Source: Chloroflexota bacterium (GTDB taxonomy: Bacteria > Chloroflexota > Anaerolineae > Anaerolineales > Anaerolineaceae). Taken from it: 64,000 nt of DNA. The translations under genes and the position numbers were made by a program. The notes beneath the pieces are model-generated. The model saw only the letters and a list, made by a program, of their open reading frames with translations. It made no database searches and was not told where the DNA came from. The first letter of the stretch is position 1. Each line of letters begins with the position of its first letter. Positions 37,936-46,457 of this stretch are shown here, piece by piece. The stretch lies in the NCBI GenBank assembly GCA_012798455.1, contig JAAZNC010000010.1:1-64000 (forward strand), read 5' to 3'.

Positions 37936-38309
37936 TGATCGTGAGAACCGGGGTTGACATCATAGAAATTGACCGTTTTGAATCACAAAGTCTTGCGTTG
38001 CGCAACCGATTCTTTCAACGTGTATTCACCATACGAGAACTTTCCCTTATCCATAATTCGTTTGCCAGTGCAGCGGGTAAATTCGCAGCCAAAGAAGCGG
38101 TTGCCAAGACCCTGGGTTGTGGGATCGGAGAAGTGCATTGGCAGGATATTGAGATCCTGCAGGGGAGTGCTGGAGAGCCTGATCTCGTCCTTCATAACAA
38201 AGCACAAGAGTTAAGTGGTTTTCTAGGATTGGAAAACTGGTCGGTAAGCATTTCGCATTCCAAACAAAATGCGGTAGCTTTTGTGGTTGCCATAGGACCG
38301 GAAAGATGA
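37935..38309 (+). CDS. acpS: Holo-[acyl-carrier-protein] synthase
   Basis: AcpS attaches the phosphopantetheine arm to acyl carrier protein. The 124-residue protein has the metal-binding D8 (TGVDIIEI) and E54 (FAAKEAVAKTLG), plus the C-terminal SISHSKQNAVAFV strand. It is coupled to the M16 gene by a one-base stop/start overlap and to the next gene by an ATGA overlap. Confidence 0.94.
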   Translation: MIVRTGVDIIEIDRFESQSLALRNRFFQRVFTIRELSLIHNSFASAAGKFAAKEAVAKTLGCGIGEVHWQDIEILQGSAGEPDLVLHNKAQELSGFLGLENWSVSISHSKQNAVAFVVAIGPER

Positions 38310-38941
38310 ATCCGATCATTCTGGTCGTCAGCGACAAGGTCTCATCTGAATTGTATTATCTTTCTGTTCAGGAAACGCTTCAGGGGATCCCTTTTATAAT
38401 CAGCACCGGCGACTTGCCTTATTATTATCTCGAGTACTTGGTGAGCACTTTTAATGTGCCACTGTATTACGTGCGTGGAAATCATGCAAAAAACTATGAA
38501 ACGGAGAACGGAATTCTACATGATCACCCCTGGGGCTGCACCGATCTGCATCTGCGTTCGGTAAAAGACAATACGGGGTTTTTATTGGCTGGGATCCAGG
38601 GCAGCCATGTTTATAATTATGGACAGTATCAGTATTCTCAGGCAGCCATGTGGCGGTTTGCTTTCCGGCTGGTGCCAGCCCTAATGGCAAATTATGCATT
38701 ATCGGGGCGCTACTTGGATATTTTGATCACACACTCGCCACCCTGGGGCATTCATGATAAAAGCGATGTCCCTCATCAGGGCATCAAAGCATTTCTATGG
38801 CTACTTAAAGTATTTAAACCACGCTACCTTTTTCATGGTCACGTATATGACTTCGGAAAGAACAGTCCCATGATCACCAAATTTGAGAACACTGAGATCG
38901 TAAATACATATGGTTATCGACTTCACGAAATTTCGCCATGA
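38306..38941 (+). CDS. Calcineurin-like metallophosphoesterase with altered metal motifs
   Basis: A 211-residue protein with the phosphoesterase pattern: a GDLPYY motif, GNHAKN, an internal THSPPWGIHD and a C-terminal HGHVYD. The usual first motif DxH reads SDKV (D10 kept, histidine lost), and the final GHxH reads GHVY. Two metal ligands are therefore changed, and activity may be altered. It overlaps acpS by 4 bp and is followed 29 nt later by the ParB-like gene. The substrate is unknown. Confidence 0.82.
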   Translation: MNPIILVVSDKVSSELYYLSVQETLQGIPFIISTGDLPYYYLEYLVSTFNVPLYYVRGNHAKNYETENGILHDHPWGCTDLHLRSVKDNTGFLLAGIQGSHVYNYGQYQYSQAAMWRFAFRLVPALMANYALSGRYLDILITHSPPWGIHDKSDVPHQGIKAFLWLLKVFKPRYLFHGHVYDFGKNSPMITKFENTEIVNTYGYRLHEISP

Positions 38942-38970
38942 CAGAAATAAATCATAGAAAGTGAGAAATC

Positions 38971-39879
38971 ATGGGTCAATATACATCTTTACAAGATCAA
39001 TCAAAAACGGATTTTGACGATGCATATTTTCGTGGTTTCATCCGTTCTATTGAAAAGTGGTTAGGGCAGAATAACAAGCGCCTGATCGCTTTCAATGATA
39101 TTCTCAGTCACCTCTCCATTCGAGGGCAATATGATGCAGGAATCCAGGTGATCGAGATGGATAAGATCATTGGGAGCGTCAATCGCTACGCTGATTTCGA
39201 TGATGCTTTTTTACCGCGTCAAAAGCATACCCGCAGCCGTTGGGAAAAAATAGATCGTGCCTACCTGCGCGATGAGATCTTGCCCCCCGTGGACGTTTAC
39301 CAGATCGGAGATTTTTATTTTGTCATAGATGGCAATCATCGCGTTTCTGTGGCAAAAAGAAGAGGACAACGTTGGATCGATGCGCACGTGGTTAAAATCG
39401 ACGTTCCTTATGAAATCGATCGTTCCTTTGATTTCAATAAGCTGATTTTGAAAAAAGAACAAGTCCAATTCTATGAAACCACTAATCTTAAAAAATTATA
39501 CCCGGATGCCGATATCGAAATGAGCATCCCTGGTTTATTTGACAGGTTGAGAGAGCACATTGATGCACACCGTTTTTACACCAGTGAGTACCTACAGCAT
39601 GAGATTAGCTATGAGAAAGCAGTTTCCAGCTGGTATGAGAATATCTATATACCTTTGGTGAAAATCATTCGTGAACGCAAAATTCTGGGTCAATTTCCCG
39701 ATCGAACGGAAGCTGATCTTTATTTTTGGATCATCGAGCATCTGGCTTACCTTAAAGCTGAACAACATCAGGATATCAGTTTTGAAGAAGCCACTCACGA
39801 TTTTGTGGTTAAATTTCATCCAACCTTTTTCAAGATGGTCTGGTTTAAAATCAAAAAGGCTTTCTCAAAGAAGGATTAA
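38971..39879 (+). CDS. ParB/Srx-like domain protein, unknown function
   Basis: A 302-residue protein. Residues about 110-130 (YFVIDGNHRVSVAKRRG) are the nucleotide-binding motif of the ParB/sulfiredoxin fold, seen in ParB, Srx and related enzymes. The rest is helical and charged, and I do not recognise it. A helix-turn-helix typical of chromosomal ParB is not obvious, and no parA or parS is present, so a partition role is not supported. It ends 4 bp inside the convergent 77-aa gene. Confidence 0.72.
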   Translation: MGQYTSLQDQSKTDFDDAYFRGFIRSIEKWLGQNNKRLIAFNDILSHLSIRGQYDAGIQVIEMDKIIGSVNRYADFDDAFLPRQKHTRSRWEKIDRAYLRDEILPPVDVYQIGDFYFVIDGNHRVSVAKRRGQRWIDAHVVKIDVPYEIDRSFDFNKLILKKEQVQFYETTNLKKLYPDADIEMSIPGLFDRLREHIDAHRFYTSEYLQHEISYEKAVSSWYENIYIPLVKIIRERKILGQFPDRTEADLYFWIIEHLAYLKAEQHQDISFEEATHDFVVKFHPTFFKMVWFKIKKAFSKKD

Positions 39880-40109
39880 TCGATCTGATCTTTTTCTAGT
39901 AAATAGTGATTGGGAAGTACATACTTACTGGTCTTTATTTTTATCTCTAAATTATGTCGTGGCAAATTAGCAAGATCATTCTGCGGATTGATATAACAAC
40001 ACTCTGCTTTAGACCCATATTTCTCTTCATAGAAATCCGCAGCTGCTTTGATCTTCTGAATTATGGTGACATTCTTTCGATCATCAAACCACAACAACCC
40101 TTGATCCAT
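39876..40109 (-). CDS. 77-residue hypothetical protein
   Basis: The frame can start further upstream, but ATG at 40109 follows a GGAGGTAAGA site and is clearly the better start. The 77-residue product begins MDQGLLWFDD and has a helix rich in Lys and Ala (KIKAAADFYEEKYG), a CC pair near 37-38 and a C-terminal KTSKYVLPNHYLLE segment. I recognise no family. It lies tail to tail with the ParB-like gene. The ribosome site and the clean frame support it as real. Confidence 0.65.
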   Translation of the reverse strand: MDQGLLWFDDRKNVTIIQKIKAAADFYEEKYGSKAECCYINPQNDLANLPRHNLEIKIKTSKYVLPNHYLLEKDQID

Positions 40110-40253
40110 TCTTACCTCCAAACTCATTATAGAACTTTTGTTCTTATATGTCAATTCCGTCCATTTCAAGAAACTGATTAATGGAATTTTTATACCTTTT
40201 GAGGTATCCTTAAATACTGAAATCCCGTTCTTGACTTATCAAAGGAGGATGCG

Positions 40254-40811
40254 ATGATAAACGAAGCTGTACATGATGCTGAAAAACGGATGAAAAGCGC
40301 CATCCAATCGCTGGAAGATGATCTGGCAGGAATTCGCACCGGGCGCGCCAGCCCGGCTTTGATCGAGAAATTATCGATCGAATATTACGGTTCACCGGTA
40401 CCGCTTATGCAATTAGCAACCATCGGTGTGCCCGAACCACGCCAATTATTGATCAGACCATTCGACGCTACCTCAATAAAAGACATTGAAAAAGCGATTC
40501 TGGCATCCGATTTGGGATTAACTCCCATTAATGACGGTAAGGTGATCCGTTTGAACATTCCTCCACTGAATGAAGAGCGGCGCGTCGAACTGACCAAAGT
40601 GGTTGGAAACCGATGTGAAGAAGCACGCATTGCCATTCGTAATGTGCGCAGAGATTCCATCAAAGATCTGCGAGATTTCGAAAAAGAAAAATTGATCTCC
40701 GAAGATGATTTGGAACGCGGCGAAGAGGAAATTCAAAAAATAACCGATAAATTGATCGAAGAAATCAATGCCATTGGTGATCGTAAAGATAGAGAGATCA
40801 TGGAGGTTTAA
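40254..40811 (+). CDS. frr: Ribosome recycling factor
   Basis: RRF splits post-termination ribosomes with EF-G. The 185-residue protein has the standard length and motifs: [28 protein letters not shown] and [11 protein letters not shown], with a long C-terminal three-helix bundle. A strong AAAGGAGGATGCG site precedes the ATG. It leads frr-uppS-cdsA. That cluster usually follows rpsB-tsf-pyrH; here those genes lie 9 kb away at 49432. Confidence 0.97.
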   Translation: MINEAVHDAEKRMKSAIQSLEDDLAGIRTGRASPALIEKLSIEYYGSPVPLMQLATIGVPEPRQLLIRPFDATSIKDIEKAILASDLGLTPINDGKVIRLNIPPLNEERRVELTKVVGNRCEEARIAIRNVRRDSIKDLRDFEKEKLISEDDLERGEEEIQKITDKLIEEINAIGDRKDREIMEV

Positions 40812-40823
40812 ATCTGACTTCCC

Positions 40824-41570
40824 ATGTCTAAAACCCAACCCGAAGAATTAAAAAGCGTTCCCCGGCACATCGCTATTATCATGGATGGAAATGGTCGCTG
40901 GGCGAAAGCGCGTTTATTGCCAAGGATGGCTGGTCATCGTGCCGGGGCAGAAAATCTGCGCCGTATCATCAAAGCCTGTGTAGAATTTGGAATACCCTAT
41001 TTAACCATCTACGCCTTCTCAACTGAGAACTGGTCACGCCCCAAGGATGAAGTCGATGGATTAATGGATATCTTTGCCGATCTGTTGGAGAGAGAAGTAC
41101 CGGAATTGCACGACCAGGGGGTTCAGATCCGTCACCTCGGGAAAATCGAAGATCTAAGCCCCACCCTGCAGAAAAAACTGCTCAATGCGATTGATTTCAC
41201 CAAAGAAAATGACAAACTGGTACTTTGCATCGCGCTCAACTACGGAGGACGAGATGAGATTGTCCAGGCAGTGAGAAAGATCATCAGCGAAGGAATTACA
41301 GCGGATAAGGTTAACCCGCAAGTGATTGCCGACCATTTATTCACTGCCGGCATTCCCGATCCCGATCTGATCATCCGTACTTCTGGAGAGGTCCGCACAT
41401 CCAACTATCTGGTGTGGCAAAGTGCATACTCAGAATGGTTATTCACCGCTACGCTCTGGCCAGATTTCGATAAAGAGAATCTGAGAAAAGCAATCCTTGA
41501 ATACAATACCCGTACCCGTAAATTTGGCGGGAGAACTTCCGAAGAGAAAAAAGAAGCATACAATGCGTAA
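40824..41570 (+). CDS. uppS: Undecaprenyl diphosphate synthase
   Basis: UppS makes the C55 lipid carrier for cell-wall precursors by cis-prenyl chain elongation. The 248-residue protein has the catalytic D21 in IIMDGNGRWA and the HRAG diphosphate-binding segment. It also has the downstream ALNYGGRDEI and RTSGEVRTSNYL motifs. The final WP residues are also typical (TLWPDF). It lies 12 nt after frr and overlaps cdsA by 8 bp. Confidence 0.96.
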   Translation: MSKTQPEELKSVPRHIAIIMDGNGRWAKARLLPRMAGHRAGAENLRRIIKACVEFGIPYLTIYAFSTENWSRPKDEVDGLMDIFADLLEREVPELHDQGVQIRHLGKIEDLSPTLQKKLLNAIDFTKENDKLVLCIALNYGGRDEIVQAVRKIISEGITADKVNPQVIADHLFTAGIPDPDLIIRTSGEVRTSNYLVWQSAYSEWLFTATLWPDFDKENLRKAILEYNTRTRKFGGRTSEEKKEAYNA

Positions 41571-42369
41571 GCGAATATTGGGAATTGCCATCATCGTTCC
41601 GATCGGTGTGGGTCTGGTTATGGCTGGTGGTTGGGTCTTCACCCTGGGTACTGCATTAATTCTAGCTATTGCCGCCTGGGAATACTGGCATATGTTCAAT
41701 GAAAGTAAATATTCTCCTAATAAACAATATTTATTGGGGGCGGCAGCTTTATGTACGATCGCTCGATATGCATTCTCGGGAACTTACTTCGAACCGATTT
41801 TTATTTTGCTGTTCATTTATGCAGTGGTCAATGGTTTAATGCGTTTTGAACATGATGACCCAAACAGTATTGCCACATTCGGTTTTGAAATCGCCGGATT
41901 GATTTTTATTGCATATTTCGGATCATACCTTGTTTCTTTACGTTTCCTGCCAGATGGAAAAATGTGGGTGCTGCTGGCAATTCCAGCCATTGGTTGTGGA
42001 GATATCGGTGCTTTCCTGGTCGGTAGTTTGACCGGAAAGCATAAAATGTCACCAAAAGTCAGCCCCCAGAAAACCATTGAGGGATATTTTGGCGGTATTT
42101 TATTCACCGTTTTATATGCCCTTTTGTTTTCTCTCATTTTCACTTTTGGAAGCGCCAACATCACCATTGGGCGGTCAGTTCTGTTGGGCTTGATCTTGGG
42201 TATTGTCAGTCCACTCGGCGATCTGCTGGAGAGCCTGTTCAAACGATCATTCAATAAAAAGGATGCCGGAAAACTCATTCCAGGACATGGGGGAGTTCTG
42301 GATCGCATCGACACCTGGTTATTAGGTGGGGCAACTGCTTATTATATAATTTCTATGTTCTGGATATAA
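41563..42369 (+). CDS. cdsA: Phosphatidate cytidylyltransferase
   Basis: CdsA makes CDP-diacylglycerol for phospholipid synthesis. The protein is very hydrophobic, with about eight membrane helices, and ends with the family signature SLFKRSFNKKDAGK then LIPGHGGVLDRIDT. I start it at MRKRILG (41563), where the hydrophobic core begins. This gives 268 residues. An earlier in-frame ATG at 41497 lies deep inside uppS. A bidirectional terminator follows. Confidence 0.93.
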   Translation: MRKRILGIAIIVPIGVGLVMAGGWVFTLGTALILAIAAWEYWHMFNESKYSPNKQYLLGAAALCTIARYAFSGTYFEPIFILLFIYAVVNGLMRFEHDDPNSIATFGFEIAGLIFIAYFGSYLVSLRFLPDGKMWVLLAIPAIGCGDIGAFLVGSLTGKHKMSPKVSPQKTIEGYFGGILFTVLYALLFSLIFTFGSANITIGRSVLLGLILGIVSPLGDLLESLFKRSFNKKDAGKLIPGHGGVLDRIDTWLLGGATAYYIISMFWI

Positions 42370-42401
42370 AAAGACCCGCTTCCTTCTGAAGCGGGTCTTT
42401 T
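42368..42401. terminator. Bidirectional terminator between cdsA and the SIMPL gene
   Basis: GACCCGCTTC (42373-42382) pairs with GAAGCGGGTC (42388-42397) around CTTCT, with A-rich and T-rich flanks. It can stop transcription from both sides. Confidence 0.9.
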
Positions 42402-42405
42402 CAAT

Positions 42406-43143
42406 CTAATCACTGATTATGTACTGAATAGTGACCTGCGAAGAGATCACATAATTTCCCGCGGAGATCGGCACCTTGGTTGCAGATTGCGGGTAACCTC
42501 CCCCACCCATTCCATAAGAATCAGCCGCTACATAGGGGACATCATTGGAATAGACATTAATGGTCAGAATTTCGCCCAGTTTCACGCCCGAAGAAGCGGC
42601 TACTTCTTCTGCTTGTTGCTTAGCAAAGGTTATTGCAAGTTCGCGAGACTGCTGTAATGCTTCAGTTTTATCCTGCACATCAAAACTGATCCCGTAAATC
42701 GAATTGGCACCATTGGCAGTTACTTTATTGAGCAATTCTCCCAATGTGCTGAGATCGCGCACGGTAACATACACATTATTGTTCACTACAAAGACCGTCC
42801 CTGTGATATTACCGCTGTAATCATAGTTACTTTGAGGATAGACACTGAAACTGGAAGTTTGAATGTCTTCTTCTGCGATACCGCTGGCGATCAGTTCATC
42901 TTTGATCGTTTGCGCCTGGTTGGAATTCTGCTGGATAGCATCCGAAACATTTTCTGACTGGCTGGTTACACCGACATTGATATAGGCGATATCAGGCACA
43001 ACCTTCACAATACCTGTTCCCGTCACAGTGATATTTTTCTGAATGGCAGTTGACGTACCAGCCACTGTTTGCGCGCCGTTGCATGCAGCTGCACCAATGA
43101 GTAGAGTTACAAGGATAGCAGTAGTTAGAATTTTTTTATTCAT
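42406..43143 (-). CDS. SIMPL (DUF541) domain lipoprotein
   Basis: A 245-residue exported protein. The N-terminus has a signal with a lipobox-like GAAAC (Cys21). The rest matches the SIMPL/DUF541 fold, with the opening ITVTGTGIVKVVPDIA pattern and a late GEILTINVYS segment. Members include YggE and are linked to oxidative or envelope stress, but the molecular function is unclear. No partner is seen next to it; the PspC gene lies 160 bp upstream, behind a terminator. Confidence 0.85.
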   Translation of the reverse strand: MNKKILTTAILVTLLIGAAACNGAQTVAGTSTAIQKNITVTGTGIVKVVPDIAYINVGVTSQSENVSDAIQQNSNQAQTIKDELIASGIAEEDIQTSSFSVYPQSNYDYSGNITGTVFVVNNNVYVTVRDLSTLGELLNKVTANGANSIYGISFDVQDKTEALQQSRELAITFAKQQAEEVAASSGVKLGEILTINVYSNDVPYVAADSYGMGGGGYPQSATKVPISAGNYVISSQVTIQYIISD

Positions 43144-43181
43144 TTTTTTTCTCCATTTCTGTCCTTCTATTAAACGAAAAT

Positions 43182-43209
43182 CCCCCGGAAAAGTTCCCGG
43201 AGGTTTTTT
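43182..43209 (-). terminator. Probable terminator after the PspC gene
   Basis: On the minus strand CCTCCGGG pairs imperfectly with CCGGGGG (one bulge) and is followed by ATTTTCG. It lies between the PspC gene and the SIMPL gene. Confidence 0.5.
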
Positions 43210-43303
43210 CTATTGAATGCTTGCACGCCTGATTGGAACATGTTATCATGAATTTGCCCTTCCAGCCGGTTGCCCCCCTCAATCGGTTGGGAGGGTCTTC
43301 TCT

Positions 43304-43750
43304 TTATTTCTTTTTCATATAGGTCTTTACCAAGATAAAGACCCCACCCACTATCAACAAGCCAGCCCATACCAATGTTGAATTCCAGTATTGTGACCAA
43401 TCCAATCCAAGCGCCCTCAGCAATGTTACGACCCCCACTCCCACCAGCATGATGCCACCATAAGTGAGCAACTTTGGAGAGGGATCTTGGAATACATCCC
43501 GAATATCATTGCCAATCAAGCGAAACCTCGCTCCGATATCCTGTATTTGGAAGTCACCACCGCTGTATTGTTGGGGTGGCATGATAAGCCACAACAAAAA
43601 ATAGGCTATAATGCCCCATTCACCTATGACGATCCAAAGCAAGAAGAAAATCCGCACGATGATAGGGTTGATCTGGAAATACTCTCCCAACCCACCACAT
43701 ACACCACCGATCATTTTATCTTGAGAACTACGTGTTAATTTTCCATTCAT
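43304..43750 (-). CDS. PspC domain membrane protein
   Basis: A 148-residue membrane protein. The N-terminal PspC domain has the signature MIGGVCGGLGEYF then PIIVRIFF, with a hydrophobic helix and WLIMPP. Two further membrane helices lie near 95-115 and 120-140. The start is ATG at 43750, preceded by GGAGGAAAGA; a TTG four codons earlier is inside that site. It lies 23 nt after the toastrack gene, so the two are one unit that probably senses membrane stress. PspA is not in the window. Confidence 0.88.
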   Translation of the reverse strand: MNGKLTRSSQDKMIGGVCGGLGEYFQINPIIVRIFFLLWIVIGEWGIIAYFLLWLIMPPQQYSGGDFQIQDIGARFRLIGNDIRDVFQDPSPKLLTYGGIMLVGVGVVTLLRALGLDWSQYWNSTLVWAGLLIVGGVFILVKTYMKKK

Positions 43751-43773
43751 TCTTTCCTCCAATGATCTATTAA

Positions 43774-44562
43774 TTAATCTATTTCGATCGAACCAACACC
43801 AGATTCAATCTCGATTTCAGCTTGATTTTGCGATTCATTATAATCTGGTGATATATACATATCATTAATGCTGGGGAATCGTTTGGTATCAATGGTTTTG
43901 CCGATCAGACCACTCACTTTGATCTTGGCTGTCACATTTTCCGGTACATGGATACGAATAGTAGATGCACCTGATTCAATATGGACCCTGGTGAATGCGC
44001 TTTTTTCTGACAAGTACAATTCAGTCGTTGATGCACCGGTTTCTAACTTGATTTCCTGTAATTGTGTTCCGCGGAAGTCTAGGTTGTTGCTGCTGGCACC
44101 TGTTTCCATTTTCAGTTTAAGGGGAATCTGAGGATTGATGGATAGATTCCATAACAACCGATGTTCTTTCTCCATTCTGGGTAAGAATTTAAAGAATTCA
44201 AGGGTACTCTGCAATTTCACATGGCATTTACCCTGTGCATTGGATATCTTGCTTTTAACTCCACCACGGAAGCTACCTTTCAATAGACTGTCAGCAAGAG
44301 CTTCTGATCTCAAATGGATTGTGCCAGCTCCATGTTCGATCTTGATGGTAGCTTGCTGAACTCCTTCTAAGGGAATGGAAAGTTCTTCATCTATGATTTC
44401 GATTCCGCGTGAAAGGAAAGGAATGAGAAGGATCCAGGAACCTGCTACAATGATCATGAATGGCCAGATTAGATTCCACACCGGATAATTCATTTGATAA
44501 CCGAACAAGAAAACCAATCCCAAAATGATCAAAACCGCACCCCAGAATAATCGATTGCGCAT
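43774..44562 (-). CDS. LiaI/LiaF-like membrane anchor with toastrack adhesin-like domain
   Basis: A 262-residue protein. Two N-terminal membrane helices (about 5-25 and 30-50) with the GAVLIILGLVFLFG pattern match LiaI/LiaF-type anchors. The C-terminal part shows the repeated beta-strand motif METGAS, LETGAS, IESGAS and IESGVGS, which is typical of the toastrack domain. Such proteins pair with PspC in envelope-stress systems. GGAGGAAAC precedes the start. It is transcribed with the PspC gene and diverges from cysK. Confidence 0.82.
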   Translation of the reverse strand: MRNRLFWGAVLIILGLVFLFGYQMNYPVWNLIWPFMIIVAGSWILLIPFLSRGIEIIDEELSIPLEGVQQATIKIEHGAGTIHLRSEALADSLLKGSFRGGVKSKISNAQGKCHVKLQSTLEFFKFLPRMEKEHRLLWNLSINPQIPLKLKMETGASSNNLDFRGTQLQEIKLETGASTTELYLSEKSAFTRVHIESGASTIRIHVPENVTAKIKVSGLIGKTIDTKRFPSINDMYISPDYNESQNQAEIEIESGVGSIEID

Positions 44563-44627
44563 GTTTCCTCCAAGTGTTTCTATTTATATACGATTTATCA
44601 GATTATAAGTTGCAATGAGATGCAAAC

Positions 44628-44656
44628 TTGACAGCAGAACAGAAAAGGAATACTAT
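44628..44656 (+). promoter_or_regulatory. cysK-cysE promoter
   Basis: Consensus TTGACA at 44628-44633, a 17-nt spacer and TACTAT at 44651-44656. The start point would be near 44663, about 200 nt before cysK. The gap 44563-44864 holds this promoter and a structured leader. Confidence 0.85.
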
Positions 44657-44716
44657 TTTTATGATTAATCTAACAATTATTGGAAAAATATGAATAAAAA
44701 TTGCATCTGTTCCATG

Positions 44717-44828
44717 CGGGGCTCAACGTAAACCTGCCCTGCGCCACAGCGCAAGATCAAGAGCCATGTGGTTGCAGTGGTGTTAGCCCCGTCTATCTCC
44801 ACTCCCAAAACCCGATGGCTCTTTGTAT
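44717..44828 (+). ncRNA. Structured cysK leader, candidate cis-regulatory RNA
   Basis: Helix P1 pairs CGGGGCT (44717-44723) with AGCCCCG (44785-44791). Inside it, P2 pairs CTGCgCCAC (44739-44747) with GTGGttGCAG (44768-44777). The P2 loop contains AAGAGCCAT (44759-44767), which is exactly complementary to ATGGCTCTT (44815-44823), followed by TGTATTT. That 9-bp helix crosses P1, so it either forms a pseudoknot or competes as a weak terminator. No SAM-I or T-box hallmark is present. The ligand, if any, is unknown. Confidence 0.5.
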
Positions 44829-44864
44829 TTAATGACTATTTATCTCTTTAACAGAGGTGTTGAC

Positions 44865-45791
44865 ATGCAAATTGCAAATGACATTACCAACTTGATCGGC
44901 AATACTCCCCTGGTCTGGTTGAACAGGATTAACCAGGATAATCCCGCACACATTGCAGCAAAATTGGAATATTCTAATCCATCTCACAGCGTAAAAGACC
45001 GCATCGGTTATTCAATGATCAAGGCTGCTGAACAAGCAGGCAAAATTAAACCCGATACCATTATTCTCGAACCAACCAGCGGAAATACTGGCATTGGGCT
45101 GGCATTCGTTGCCGCAGCCCGCGGATATCACTGCACATTGATCATGCCAGAAAGTGTTTCCGCTGAAAGAAAAAAGATCATCAAAGCCTACGGCGCAGAG
45201 ATCATCCTGACCCCCGCCGATAAAGGTATGAAAGGAGCTATCCAAAAAGCACAGGATATGGCAAGGGATGATGAACGCTATTTCATTCCAAACCAGTTCG
45301 AGAATCCCGCCAATCCACAAATCCATCGGGAGACAACCGCTCTAGAAATATGGAAAGACACCGATGGGAAAGTGGATTTTCTGGTCGCCGGCGTTGGCAC
45401 CGGAGGCACCATCACAGGTATTGGTGAAGTTCTTAAGCAAAAAAAGAGCACATTCAAAGTTGTTGCCGTTGAACCTCAAGAATCTGCCGTTCTTTCCGGT
45501 AATGCACCGGGGAAACATCCCATCCAGGGCATCGGAGCCGGTTTCATACCCAAGATCCTCAATGTTGATATTATCGATGAGGTCATCCAGGTCACCGGAG
45601 AACAAGCACGAGCAACCGCCAGAAAAGCTGCCCAACAGGAAGGTTTGCTGGTTGGCTATTCTTCTGGAGCCGCCATCTGGGCTGCCCTGCAGGTTGCCGC
45701 TCGACCTGAAAATGATGGCAAACTAATCGTGGTGATCATCCCCTCATTTGGGGAACGCTATCTGAGCACTGATCTCTATGATCTGGAATAA
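44865..45791 (+). CDS. cysK: Cysteine synthase (O-acetylserine sulfhydrylase)
   Basis: CysK joins O-acetylserine and sulfide to give cysteine, using PLP. The 308-residue protein has the PLP lysine K44 ([10 protein letters not shown]), the substrate loop TSGNTG (71-76) and the GTGGTITG phosphate-binding loop. I choose ATG at 44865 (MQIANDITN) because AGAGGTG lies in front. An ATG-like start at 44823 falls in the leader hairpin and adds residues foreign to the family. cysE follows within 4 nt, so both enzymes of cysteine synthesis are co-expressed. Confidence 0.96.
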   Translation: MQIANDITNLIGNTPLVWLNRINQDNPAHIAAKLEYSNPSHSVKDRIGYSMIKAAEQAGKIKPDTIILEPTSGNTGIGLAFVAAARGYHCTLIMPESVSAERKKIIKAYGAEIILTPADKGMKGAIQKAQDMARDDERYFIPNQFENPANPQIHRETTALEIWKDTDGKVDFLVAGVGTGGTITGIGEVLKQKKSTFKVVAVEPQESAVLSGNAPGKHPIQGIGAGFIPKILNVDIIDEVIQVTGEQARATARKAAQQEGLLVGYSSGAAIWAALQVAARPENDGKLIVVIIPSFGERYLSTDLYDLE

Positions 45792-45795
45792 GAAA

Positions 45796-46446
45796 ATGGG
45801 AAATATCTTTCAAACCATTACGAATGACATCCACGCAGCCCTCGAGCGCGATCCAGCTGCCCGTAATGCCACAGAGGTCATCCTCTGCTATGCCGGGCTG
45901 CATGCTATTTGGAATCATCGTATCACCCATTGGCTTTGGAAGCATAAAGTGCGTCTCTTGGCACGTTGGATGGCACAGATCAATCGCTTCTTCACCGGTA
46001 TCGAGATCCATCCGGGAGCAGTGATAGGACAGGGATTCTTCATTGATCATGGTATGGGGGTGGTGATCGGCGAGACATCGGTGATTGGGAACAACGTCAC
46101 CATTTATCACGGTGTAACGTTAGGAGGTGTAAGCCTTGAAAAAGGAAAACGACATCCTACTATTGAAGATGAAGTTGTAATTGGAGCAGGCGCCAAGATA
46201 TTAGGGGATATCACAATCGGTAGTCAAAGCCGTATTGGCGCGAATGCCGTAGTTGTTAAGGATGTACCTCCTGATTCAGTGGTAGTAGGTGTTCCGGGGC
46301 GTATCATGCATAAAGACCATGTCAGCATGCATACTCCTGATCTGGCACACGATCAGCTTCCAGATGTCATAAGCCAGCAGATCACTGCTCTCGCTCACCG
46401 ATTAGAGTTATTGGAACAACAGGATACGACCGTTCAATCCAATTAA
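45796..46446 (+). CDS. cysE: Serine O-acetyltransferase
   Basis: CysE makes O-acetylserine, the substrate of CysK, and usually binds CysK as a complex. The 216-residue protein has an N-terminal helical domain ([11 protein letters not shown]) and a left-handed beta-helix of hexapeptide repeats, with the catalytic [10 protein letters not shown] histidine. It ends in an acidic/polar tail without the C-terminal isoleucine that docks in E. coli CysK (ends SN). Start at 45796 follows GGAATAAG. An overlapping ATG at 45778 is an alternative. Confidence 0.93.
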   Translation: MGNIFQTITNDIHAALERDPAARNATEVILCYAGLHAIWNHRITHWLWKHKVRLLARWMAQINRFFTGIEIHPGAVIGQGFFIDHGMGVVIGETSVIGNNVTIYHGVTLGGVSLEKGKRHPTIEDEVVIGAGAKILGDITIGSQSRIGANAVVVKDVPPDSVVVGVPGRIMHKDHVSMHTPDLAHDQLPDVISQQITALAHRLELLEQQDTTVQSN

Positions 46447-46457
46447 AAAATGGAAAT

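Noticed and set aside
38971-39879. Chromosome partition ParB
   Set aside because: No ParA neighbour, no parS-like repeat and no obvious DNA-binding domain were found.
41817-42314. 165-codon minus-strand open frame in cdsA
   Set aside because: Antisense shadow of a membrane protein gene. The cdsA signature on the plus strand is decisive.
44717-44791. SRP (4.5S) RNA or another standard small RNA gene at the cysK leader
   Set aside because: Both strands were checked by eye. The conserved SRP apical motif (GGAAGG with AGCA) is absent.
44717-44828. Known SAM riboswitch or cysteine T-box in front of cysK
   Set aside because: No TGGTACCGCGG core and no recognisable SAM-I conserved core are present, so a known class was not called.
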